Assembly: GCA_903632075.3 (NCBI GenBank)
Contig: CAHIKZ030000026.1
Span: forward strand, 1,282,501-1,346,500
Source: Acanthosepion pharaonis
Lineage: Eukaryota > Mollusca > Cephalopoda > Sepiida > Sepiidae
Direction of reading: 5' to 3'
DNA: 64,000 nucleotides
Within the stretch, counting starts at the first letter, position 1. Each line of letters opens with the position of its first letter. The position numbers were made by a program, and so were the translations under genes. Under the pieces are notes generated by a model. The model saw only the letters and a program-made list of their open reading frames with translations. It did not search any database and was not told where the DNA came from. Below, piece after piece: positions 45,940 through 54,706 of this stretch.

Positions 45940-46745
45940 GTTACATGCCGTGTCTCCTCAGGACATAGGCCATCATGGCTCTCCACAACTTGTAGCTCTT
46001 AATAAATTTTCTCCTTCTCTTATTTCTACTAAAACAGTTTAAACTCATACATTTGCTCAAGCTCACTAAGTAGGTTATGTGTTGTTTTCTTCTGTCCATT
46101 TTGCCTTCAATCTGTCCCGTGAGTATCAGATTTCCCAAACCCTCTTTCCTCTTATTATATTCCCAAGAAATCTCTGTTTCTTGTCTCTTCCTGATTTTAA
46201 GTATAAGTTTCTTTTTTTTTGTTTGTATTTTTTTCTAAAACTTCGTCGTTGCTCAGATGTTAGGTCCACGGTATCTTCAGCATCTTTCTGTAGAACCACA
46301 TTTCTGTCGTATCAAGTCTCTTCTTCATCTATGAAATTGTTCAGAACTCACTGCCATATAGGGGGACAGGTATCATATATCAGTTTAGTATTCTTTTCTT
46401 TCTTTCTTTTTGCTGTTTCTAGCGAAATTATCCTATTTCTTAGTAATCTGCTTAGCCTTTGGAATGCAACTTAAGCTATTCCAGTACGCCTTCGGATTTC
46501 AGTGTCACACTTACCGTCCTCTGTTAAAACACTTCACAGATGTTTAAATTTATGCACTTGTTTGACTTTGGTATCTCCGATTTGCAACTCGCACATTGGG
46601 TTCATCCTTTTCTTAACACCAATGCATTCTGTCTTCTTTCAGTTGATGATTAGTCCTTTCATCTCGCTTTCCTTCACTACCTTCTGTAGGAGACTTTTAG
46701 TTGTAGTTTTCTTTCTGGTTCTGTTGTCAATCTACATATCTTAAG
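45940..46745 (-). pseudogene. RTE-like LINE relic, late RT and C-terminal domain
   Basis: Minus-strand order: TTEMWFYRKMLKIPWT, a stop, HLSNDEVL (46,300-46,240), GNLILTGQIEGKMDRRKQHI, TYLVSLSKCMSL (46,130-46,020), and SYKLWRAMMAYVLRRHGM ending at 45,941. This is the C-terminal part of a reverse transcriptase-endonuclease LINE of RTE or L2 type. Sequence 46,480-46,740 continues the antisense upstream with RMHW and PNVRV pieces. Frames are interrupted by stops. Relatives: 13,190-14,060, 43,700 and 58,010. Confidence 0.6.
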
Positions 46746-46849
46746 TTGTTAAGACTGTGGCTCCAACACATTTATGAAGATGAAAATAATAAGGTGTTCT
46801 ATTTCAGTCACACCCACTCTTTTTCTCTATCTCTCCCCTCTCCCCACTC

Positions 46850-47262
46850 ATTCTCATCATGGCATCTCGGCTTCAGTCTCTTTTCCACCACCCAAACGTA
46901 ACTCCTACTGATCTAAAGAGCTCTCCTCTTCGGCACGTCAAATGCATAATTTTAAGCGTACTACCAGATTGGCAACTAGATCTCATCATTTAACTGATGG
47001 AATAATTTGTATTCTAAGAGTTGCATTTTTTTTTTTTTTTTTACTCGCTTCTTCCCCGTGGAACTCTATTCTGGCTTTTTGCCAAACCTGGCACCTTACG
47101 ATTTTCAAAAAGGGCAACATCGATATCCATCTTTGGTCCTCCATAACTTTGTCATTATTTTACACCTCACTAACGTCTTCTCATTTTCTTTCATTTTCAG
47201 TAACCCCTTGCGTTTTAGTGGATTTATCGCCTTGCTTGGGATGAAGCAATTTTTTTAAAAAA
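46850..47262 (+). pseudogene. Jockey/CR1-like LINE, C-terminal end
   Basis: Reads MHNFKRTTRLATRSHHLTDG, a poly-T interruption, FPVELYSGFLPNLAPYDFQK in another frame, and ends at CGCCTTGCTTGGGATGAAGC (47,228-47,247), the shared 3' signature. The pre-tail TAACCCCTTGCGTTTTAGTG matches other copies. Confidence 0.6.
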
Positions 47263-47640
47263 AATTGATTATGCCTCTTTTTCCCCACAAATTACGACAA
47301 TTCGTGTTTATCTGATTTAAATCTTGGAAATGGATAGTTCCTTAAGATGTTTAGACACCCCAATATGAAAATGCTTATAGTATTATAATTATCTAAAATA
47401 TTGTACTGCTGACAAAAATATCATAAAAGACTCCATTACAATATACATTAAATCAAAACTTGAGCTGAAGATAAAATTATTCATTCAAATAAAACTTATA
47501 ATAAATTTGTTGCATAAACATACGTTGTAAATTGTAGATGAAACACACCAATGCAATAAAAGAAAAAAAGTTTTATGCATTACAATAACCACAATATCAA
47601 TATATTCAAATGAACGAATAGAAATACATTAACTAAACTC
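47263..47640. other. Unassigned AT-rich sequence
   Basis: No recognisable feature. Confidence 0.3.
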
Positions 47641-47643
47641 ATG

Positions 47644-47644
<1 letters not shown>

Positions 47645-47702
<58 letters not shown>

Positions 47703-47765
47703 TATATATATATAGCTAAATTCATAATTTATATATATATATATAAAATTATGAATTTAGCTAAT
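47645..47765. repeat. (TA)n with perfect 18-bp inverted repeat
   Basis: TAGCTAAATTCATAATTT (47,713-47,730) is exactly complementary to 47,746-47,763, with an AT-only loop, next to a TA tract from 47,648. Such a sequence could extrude a cruciform. Confidence 0.85.
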
Positions 47766-47893
47766 GTAATATATTGCTATTCCATGAATACAAAAATATT
47801 GAATTAGTCAAACTCATAATTCTACCTATAAAATAATGGAGGCAACGTGGTACAATGGATAAATAATACATATACAATAGAATCTTGGCAAAT

Positions 47894-47897
<4 letters not shown>

Positions 47898-47940
<43 letters not shown>
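47898..47940. repeat. (TA)n microsatellite
   Basis: TA tract adjoining the hairpin module. Confidence 0.9.
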
Positions 47941-47944
<4 letters not shown>

Positions 47945-48028
47945 GAACATTGAAGTCAAAAATCAGAAGCAACAGGCTGCTTCATGCTGGACGCAATCGT
48001 CAGGCCGCCTGAACTTCAAAGTTCACTT
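47941..48028 (-). ncRNA. Hairpin with hammerhead-like core, Penelope family 1 3' module
   Basis: 16-bp arms (47,941-47,956 and 48,013-48,028) match at 15 positions. On the minus strand CCTGACGATTGCGTCCAGCA then TGAAGCAGCC parallels the better motif at 52,041-52,080 (CCTGAAGATCGCG...GCATGAAAC). GAAAC has become GAAGC and no GUH site follows. It is in sense with the Penelope coding relic at 48,901-49,210, separated from it by the (CA)n(TA)n tract. Confidence 0.5.
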
Positions 48029-48112
48029 TTTTATTTATATTTACATACGCTCTATCTCTGATACTGAGTACTTTATCCCATAAATATAGCACACCTTAAA
48101 CCTACATTCCTT

Positions 48113-48113
48113 C

Positions 48114-48181
<68 letters not shown>
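48113..48181. repeat. (TA)n(TG)n microsatellite
   Basis: Short TA run then about 50 bp of TG. Confidence 0.9.
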
Positions 48182-48185
<4 letters not shown>

Positions 48186-49205
48186 ATATATAGAAAATAG
48201 GAAGGAACTGGTTAGGTAAATAATCCAAAGTTTCTTAGTAGTTTAGTTATTATTTTTAAAAAATAGTGCTCGATACAAAAGTAGAGCATAAATATAATTA
48301 TTTGTTTAAAAATATGATTCCAACTCGCGACATAAGATTTCTCATCTTTCAAAACAAGAGCCGAAAACTTCAATATAATTATTTAAATTAAATTGAGTTA
48401 AAGTAAGCTCTGTTTTTTTGGAATAACGTATTTCTGAAATTTACGTGTTTTAATAATTGAAATCAAAATTTCCATGGTAACAGCTAGAGAGAATTGTTTA
48501 AAATGGGTAGGCGTGTGTTGGGTGTTAATAATAATTATCAGTATAGAGTTACTTTAATAGATGTCAATTCAGGGAAAGGTGGGGGTGTCTAAATTTGAAA
48601 CGGAAGATGTATTAACCCTAGTCTGGTTTGCTTGTCTATGGAGATTTATTTATTTTTTATTTTATTTTTTTATGAAAGGGATTTGTGCATATAAAAAACT
48701 GTCGTAACGTTTTTGTTTTTTGACGACTTCATAAAGGGTTATCTTTTTTGTAGGGTATTTAAACTATTTATTTGGGCTATGGATTATGAAAGTTATTATA
48801 TTGCATGCTTGTTCTTAGCTAATTATTCAAACCATGAATCTGATGATTGGGCTATGGATTAATCAAGTTATTATATTGTATGCTTGTTTTAGCTAATTAT
48901 TCAAACCATGAATCTGATGATGTCGACAAAAACCGTTAACTCATGTCTATTGTTTAATAGAATATTATTATTATTTAGAAGCTTAATAATGTGCAATTTT
49001 TCATAGAGGCACAAAGGGCATGGGTCATCCCAAGTTTTACATGTTCTAGCCCTGTTTATAATTTTCCATTTTACTTTAGGTGTCCAATTTGTTTCCTTCA
49101 GATGCCAAAAATATTTAGATAGGGAAGTCTGATTTCTTTTGTTTATATTATTGAAAGAGCACTTATGCTGCCTCCATCTATCTTTAAAATCATTCTTCTT
49201 CAACA
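48182..49205 (-). pseudogene. Penelope-like element family 1, GIY-YIG end and 3' flank
   Basis: The minus strand from 49,190 encodes DFKDRWRQHKCSFNNINKRN, SLSKYFWHLKETNWTPKVKW, CKTWDDPCPLCLYEKLHIIK and LLNNRHELTVFVD, ending at 48,901. The Cys motif and the KW/EK pattern identify the Penelope GIY-YIG C-terminus. Downstream 48,900-48,182 is the 3' flank, homologous to plus-strand 19,738-20,455, and contains an 84-bp direct duplication (CTGATGATTGGGCTATGGAT and relatives at 48,770-48,925). The nuclease 5' part is replaced by mariner sequence. Confidence 0.75.
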
Positions 49206-50247
49206 GCCGAAATGACGTCATCGTTACTGCAAAACCGGTTCCCAGCATGTTTTCCATGTTGGGAAACAGATGATAGATGCGGCCAAGTCAAGAGAATAAG
49301 GAGGATGATCAACAAGTTCAAAACCACGGTCACGCACAGCAGCTACGATCACGCACAGCAGCAAGGTCTTGTGTACTCGATCATTGTCCTGATGAAACAA
49401 GACACATTTCATCAGTTTTCCTGGACGTTTGGTCGTGATAGCATTTCGTAACTGCTTCAGCAAGTTGGCATGGTACTCTCCATTGATGGTGTGGCACTCT
49501 AGATTATATTCATTATGATACATAATGCCTTTTCCATCCAAAAAAAAAAACAAACTGAGGCCACTGCATAGAATATTTCTTTGTCTCTGGCTCAAAGTGA
49601 TGAACCCAACACTCATTCTGTGTTGGGAAACGTTCAAGGATACCAGCTGGATCTGCCTCAAACAATATCAGATTTGTCCTCGATATGATCAGCCTGGTGC
49701 GCGTTTGATCAGGAATTAGAAGACGTGACACCCAACGAGCAGAAACCTTCGTCATGCCAACTTCATTCTACAAAATATTCTCAACGCACTCACGGGATAT
49801 GCTAATAGAATTGGCTCTTTGATCTATACTCAATCGCCTGTCATCCGTGACCATGTCGTAAACACGATATATGTTTTCCTCGGTGGTAACAGTTGCAGGA
49901 CGTTCGGACTTAGGTCATCTTCAAGACTCTCCTTTTTTCTTCTAAATTCAGCTGCCCACTTTTGAACTGTTCATAAAGCTGGAGTGTCATCCCCTAACGT
50001 ATCCACCCTGTCAACATGAATATCCTTGGGAGTTAAACCCTTTTTCTGCACAAGGCCATATTTTGTCCATTTTTCAGAGAAGTCCCTACCAGTTATTTTT
50101 AAGTCTTTTTTTTTAACAGTCCAATTTCAGTTTACCTGCAAATAAACAATACAGTTACAGAAGAGTTGGAATTAGTGCATGCAGTATTTCACAGGTCTAG
50201 CATCCTTTCTTTATAGTCATTCTATGAACTTTTCAGCCCACTCTCGT
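49203..50247 (-). pseudogene. Mariner transposase relic with 5' terminal repeat
   Basis: The minus strand runs from TACGAGAGTGGGCTGAAAAG at 50,248 through degraded N-terminal frames (TEENIYRVYDMVTDDRRLSI, then MTKVSARWVSRLLIPDQTRT) to the catalytic domain: QNECWVHHFEPETKK (first Asp is Asn), HTINGEYHANLLKQLRNAIT, VLFHQDNDRVHKTLL (second Asp intact) and VDHPPYSLDLAAS. The third Asp region (PSDY in relatives) is disrupted. The 3' part is cut at about 49,203 by Penelope sequence. Overlapping frames 49,224-49,661 and 49,513-49,755 reflect a frameshift. Confidence 0.8.
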
Positions 50248-50349
50248 ATTTGCATATAGCACCAAGCATAAAATGTTTACGTATAGATCCAAGTATAATC
50301 GTGACACGTGTTTGCGTATAGAAAAGTAAAAGTACTTTAGCTGTCCTGC

Positions 50350-50745
50350 TATTTAGATAGTGTCGGGGAGAATGGGTTCTTACCTTTCCCAAGGCCGATA
50401 GTGTGTAGTGAATGCAAACCGTGCCAGCTGGAGGCTGAACCTCTTTAAAAAAAAAATTCGCTGCATCTCTAACAGTAGGGACAACGACGGCCTCTAAATA
50501 AACAAGTGTTTGCTAATTACTAAATCTAGCACAAAGCCAGAACTCGAAGCTCCGAGTGTCGATCGAACTTACAACTCAGTAACTAGTTTAATACGAAACC
50601 ACAACAGAAGCTCCCTTAAAATACCAAGCTTATTTTTTTTTTATCGCAAGATTTAAAATAATGGAGTATTCAGATGGAGCAGTCTTGTAACTTCATTGTT
50701 ACAGGCGGCCAAACTAGTGCGCTTACCATTGCGCTACGACGAGCA
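50350..50745 (-). mobile_element. tRNA-derived SINE-like repeats
   Basis: The minus strand has AGCGCAATGGTAAGCGC (A-box-like, near 50,728), TTGTAAGTTCGATCG (B-box-like, near 50,570) and GAGCTTCGAGTTC. The tail GGGAAAGGTAAGAACCCATT at 50,365-50,384 is shared with 35,985 and 54,165. The order suggests more than one fragment joined together. Confidence 0.45.
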
Positions 50746-50998
50746 GTCATAATTGGTGGACAGTTAATTTCAATTGGGTAATCTCAAGGCGTATTCTTTT
50801 TCTTCTGCGACGTTGACTGCTTATTAGAGGACATGTTTCTGCCTACAAATACGGGGATTAGTAATTTCAAAAGACTCCTTTCTCTATCGTACATCGGTGA
50901 GCTTTGTAAATTAAAATCCAACTCTTTGTATTATACGTGGATAATCTCCTTCTATGTTGTCCATATCCGGTTTTTCGTATTTTCATTATTTGCTCACT

Positions 50999-51002
<4 letters not shown>

Positions 51003-51071
<69 letters not shown>
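51003..51071. repeat. (TA)n microsatellite
   Basis: A 69-bp TA tract adjoining the SINE inverted pair. Confidence 0.9.
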
Positions 51072-51073
<2 letters not shown>

Positions 51074-51074
<1 letters not shown>

Positions 51075-51510
51075 TATTTATACGTTGTTTTTATAGATAC
51101 GGATTTTTAAGTAAATGATCTGTTTTTAATTAAAAATTATTAATTTTACCGGCCTGAATGTTCGTGAAATTTCGTCGAAAATATGCGTTCTTCGACAGGA
51201 ATCGAACCTGTATTCCTATACAGAAACCGTCATTTGATCTGACGTGCTGTACCATACAGCTACAAAGAAGCGACTGGTTAGCAAAGTCCGAATTACTGAT
51301 TATAAACACATAATCTTCAACGATGAATGGTACAGCACATCAGATCAAATGACGGTTTCCGTACAGGAATACAGGTTCGATTCCTGTCGGTGTACGTATA
51401 TTCTCTACGAAATTTCTCGAAAATCCAAGCCGGTAAATGTAATTAATACTGTTTAATTAAAAACAGGGAATTTACTTGTAAATAAATAAATTGTATCTAT
51501 AAAAAATAAC
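51074..51510. mobile_element. Two tRNA-derived SINEs as a large inverted repeat
   Basis: Left copy on the minus strand (51,074-51,252) and right copy on the plus strand (51,330-51,510) share GATCAAATGACGGTTTC, AGGTTCGATTCCTGTCG (B box) and the GGCCGGTAAA...AGGCATTTACTT-type tail, as in the SINE at 9,606-10,074. About 75 bp of spacer separates the two. The arms are close to 180 bp each. Only the B box is convincing, and the A-box part is degraded. Confidence 0.75.
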
Positions 51511-51555
51511 GTGAAGAGGAAATATATTAAATAATTATCGAACTTAATCCATTCC

Positions 51556-51557
<2 letters not shown>

Positions 51558-51599
<42 letters not shown>

Positions 51600-51872
51600 T
51601 TATTCATAAATGATGTTAAAAATAAAAAAAAAACTACAAAATAGAAATTTTGTTTTAATTTTTATTTTATTTATCAACATCATCACTTGAAAAGACATAA
51701 AACTAAATTGAAAACTAAAAAATTTTTATTTTTTAGTGATTTTATAACATACTTATGTTATAATTTTTTTATGAATAATAATTATATCTGCTCTACATTG
51801 TATTGAGCACTCTTTTAAGAATAGTAATTGTTGGTTATTGGAATTCATTCCGTATATACCAATTACATACTT

Positions 51873-51935
<63 letters not shown>
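51558..51935. repeat. (TA)n tracts with shared flank
   Basis: TA at 51,558-51,595 and 51,876-51,934. The sequence before the second (TTGTTGGTTATTGGAATTCA) is shared with 6,345-6,583. TGCTCTACATTGTATTGAGC at 51,791 is antisense to the Penelope 3' flank block at 48,270. Confidence 0.7.
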
Positions 51936-51937
<2 letters not shown>

Positions 51938-52040
51938 TGCACACTGAGTGCTGTTGTTAATAAAATAGTGCTCGATGAAATATAACAGAGCTATTAAGCA
52001 TATATTAATAAATATACATTCCAGTTATTCCTCACCGGTA

Positions 52041-52080
52041 GCAGGACATGGAGTTTCATGCACAACGCGATCTTCAGGTG
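52041..52080 (-). ncRNA. Type I hammerhead ribozyme candidate
   Basis: The minus strand reads CTGAAGA (52,071-52,077), a 13-base stem-loop with GCG/UGC pairing, GAAAC (52,053-52,057), a 5-base loop and GTC (52,045-52,047). All core positions C3-U4-G5-A6-N7-G8-A9, G12-A13-A14, A15.1, U16.1 and H17 are present without an inserted base. AC/GU closes a minimal stem III. CUCA-GCA upstream can pair with UGC and UGAG downstream around a UACCGG bulge, giving the interrupted stem I usual in type I ribozymes. Hammerheads in Penelope-like elements are established knowledge, and the flank here shares blocks with Penelope family 1. Confidence 0.6.
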
Positions 52081-52181
52081 CTGAGCACACACTGATGTTA
52101 CATAATTTAAATTTTAATAAAAATATCTGGTTAACGCAATGCTGGTGCAGTCCTTATATTATACAGTTTTTTTTTTTTTAA

Positions 52182-53320
52182 ATATATATATATATTGTAT
52201 TTAAAATAGATCGGATTTATATTTTATATTTAAAATAAACGGAGATTAATTTTTTTATTTTATAATTAAAATAAACGGGGATTAATGGTATTTAATTCTT
52301 TTTAATTAAGAACAGAAATTTTAAAACAATTATTATTTAAAATAGAGGGGATTTATATTTTATATTAAACATAAATGGAGAATACTGTTGTTTTTTTGTT
52401 TTTGTTTTTTTTAATTTTGTATGCAGAGATTCTGTTTTAACGTGATAGAGATTCCATCTAAAGCGTTACCTTGATCCAAAGTGAATGCTCTTCTAATCTG
52501 TCTTTCTGCCAGACTAAGGTAAACTTTGTAAACACCACAGCTATCAGAAGCTGTAAAGCTTTTGTTAATCCATTCTTAATATTGTTGATCTTAAGCTTAA
52601 GACATTGGAACGTACTGTTTTAAATACACAAATGGACAAAAACAGTAAAGTATTAACACTGTCATATAACTTTTCTTTAAATTAGCAATAGAGGTGGATC
52701 AAGATCGACCTCTGAGTCATCCAGATGTGAATAAAAACACTGGCAGTTGTCCACATTTTTTTTTCTTTTACTATTGTTCATCCAAAGCTCAAGAGCAACA
52801 GAAAGCAGAGCTTTAATAGATAAGGTTGTTGTAAGAGCGTACAAGGAGGGATATATAGGTTAGATAACGGTTGATCCTAGATTTAAAATAGTTAGGATTT
52901 GTAGTGATCGAGGAAGTGCCCTCTCGGGAATATGTTCAACAATACAACGGTTCTGGGAGAGAAGAAGCCTGAATAGAACTACCTCTTGACCAATGACATT
53001 TGAAGGGAATGAGGATGCTTCGACTTTATTTACGTGGCATGACGGGACCTAGCTGTGTTTGGGACAGGTGAAACCAAGATATGTAATTCGCCTGATACCT
53101 TCTTTATAGTTAGATGTTCAATCCTAACTACATTCGTGCGTTTTCTGTCTTTGTTATTAGTGTCAGCCATCGACTATTCGATATAGCGTACTTCCACAAT
53201 TATTCGGATTCATTGGTACAGCGGTTGAACATATATGTCTATATAATTCAAAACTGAATGCTTAGATTATCGAAAAAGAGTTCAAGAAAAATGTAATTTT
53301 CCGAAATAAATTTAACATTT
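52182..53320. other. Unassigned AT-rich sequence
   Basis: 52,195-52,380 has an irregular AAATA/GGGGATTTATATTTT repeat. 52,680-53,060 may be degraded LINE coding sequence but no motif is firm. Confidence 0.35.
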
Positions 53321-53323
53321 ATA

Positions 53324-54068
53324 CCGGGTGTAACAGCAAAATTGTCCAAACCGTGTAACAGTATAATTATCCACACCACAAAATGTTTGATATCTAAAAA
53401 AAATAGATAAATAAATAAATAAATTACTTGAGTTTTTTTTACCTGGTTTTTCAGATAAGACCCATCTTGACACAATTTGTCGTACGAATCACTGAAAAAC
53501 TCTTTGAGTTATTCGGCTAAAAAGAGAACAGGCTAAAATCGTTTTGTGTCAGACCCACTGTCTTCCCAACTGAGCAATAGTGAGACGAAAAAGATCATTC
53601 GGGCCTTTACTAATGGTACCAACTTTCATAATCTAACCTGAAAATTAAATCGTACGTGAAACCTATGAGGCAGCTTGTTACTCCTAGACAGAAAGTTAGA
53701 AGGTTACAGAGGGTGAAGATCATTTTGAATAAGTTGCAAAATGATCCTGAAATAATATATTTGAACTTTATCTTAATCCTTAATGAGCTTCCGATCCTTA
53801 GCTATGAATTAATGATAAACATATCATTTTTGTTTACGATCGATTTCAGCACGATTTTTCTGTTAAGCTTAGAGAGTAATTATACAATCTTATTGTTCAA
53901 AGTAGAGTCCAATAACGTTATAAAGACCTAGGAGAATTCCAGTAAGATATATTTAATCACTTTTAAGATACAAGGGTTCAGAGCTTAATCTAACAATTGG
54001 ACAATTTTGCTGTTACCCGATTTGGACAATTTTGCTGTTACACGATTTGGACAATCGGTAACACCCGG
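53324..54068. mobile_element. TIR element (CCGGGTGTAACAGC ends), short copy
   Basis: Ends CCGGGTGTAACAGCAAAATT and its complement are flanked by TA on both sides (53,322-53,323 and 54,069-54,070), as for Tc1/mariner-type insertion. The 745-bp interior contains GAGAACAGGCTAAAATCG, GACCCACTGTCTTCC and AGTAGAGTCCAATAACG. At the right end GATTTGGACAATTTTGCTGT is repeated. No transposase is visible, so it is a non-autonomous element. The 91-codon frame at 53,656-53,931 has no known motif. Confidence 0.8.
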
Positions 54069-54164
54069 TATAATCAAATGTCATTTGTAAACGTTTTTTC
54101 AAGGTTTTGTTTAGCTTACTGCATATGAAACTATTAGTGATACACGTTTTCTTATTCAACTTAT

Positions 54165-54306
54165 AGCTGGAGAAAAGAAGTGGATTCTTACCTTTCGCAA
54201 AAGTATTTCCACGTCAGTGAATATAACGAAACCGACTGGAATTGGAACTTGGCTCACCAATTAACAATCGCAAGACATTATCCATTACGCAACCCACGCA
54301 TTCGAA
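54165..54306 (-). mobile_element. tRNA-like region and SINE tail after 5S-like heads
   Basis: The minus strand has TTGCGTAATGGATAATG (A-box-like, 54,275-54,291), AAGTTCCAATTCC (B-box-like, near 54,245), then GCGAAAGGTAAGAATCCACT and CTCCAGCTATAAG as in other SINE tails (35,985, 50,365). It follows directly on the 5S-like copy at 54,309-54,425. Confidence 0.6.
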
Positions 54307-54308
54307 TT

Positions 54309-54425
54309 TACAGCACTTGGTATTAACAAGCAGTCACCTCTCTAGGTCACTGTCCAGGATCGGCGTTGCTTAACTTTGGTGACCATACGGGAACCGGTGT
54401 TTCAACGTGATATGGCCGTAAGCCA
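54309..54425 (-). pseudogene. 5S rRNA-derived sequence, copy a
   Basis: The minus strand reads TACGGCCATATCACGTTGAA, ACACCGGTTCCCGTATGGTC, ACCAAAGTTAAGCAACGCCG (internal box A), then GGTGACTGCTTGTTAATACC (box C) and AAGTGCTGTAAA. It spans the full 5S rRNA of about 118 bases with moderate divergence. Differences shared with copy b (TTGTTAATACC for TTGGGAATACC, TAAATT at the end) indicate descent from a common 5S-derived head and not two independent 5S genes. Confidence 0.85.
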
Positions 54426-54450
54426 ATGATACAAACCACGCATCCAAATT

Positions 54451-54563
54451 TACGGCACCTGGTATTAACAAGCGGTCACCTATGTAGTTGCTGACCAAGC
54501 TGAACGTTGCTTAATTCACTGATCGTACGCGTATGGGTGTTTTAACGTGATATGGCCGTAAAC
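54451..54563 (-). pseudogene. 5S rRNA-derived sequence, copy b
   Basis: The minus strand reads TACGGCCATATCACGTTAAA, a diverged middle, GAATTAAGCAACGTT (box A), GGTGACCGCTTGTTAATACC and AGGTGCCGTAAATT. It is 142 bp from copy a in the same orientation. The intervening bases (GATGCGTGGTTTG...) match the start of the tRNA-like part that follows copy a, so the head was tandemly duplicated. Confidence 0.85.
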
Positions 54564-54706
54564 CCTGCGATAAGAGGAGATGCATTTATAACAGTAACTT
54601 CTGGTTAAAGTCACACACAACTTAAACATTTGTCAAACATAATTGTTGCTTCGTTGTTTGACATTTAGTTTTCGAAATTCTCAAAACGCTTGTCTAATAT
54701 GAAATA

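Noticed and set aside
54309..54563. Functional 5S rRNA genes
   Set aside because: Both copies share non-canonical changes, the 27-bp spacing is far shorter than a usual 5S spacer, no T-run terminator follows, and a tRNA-like SINE is attached.
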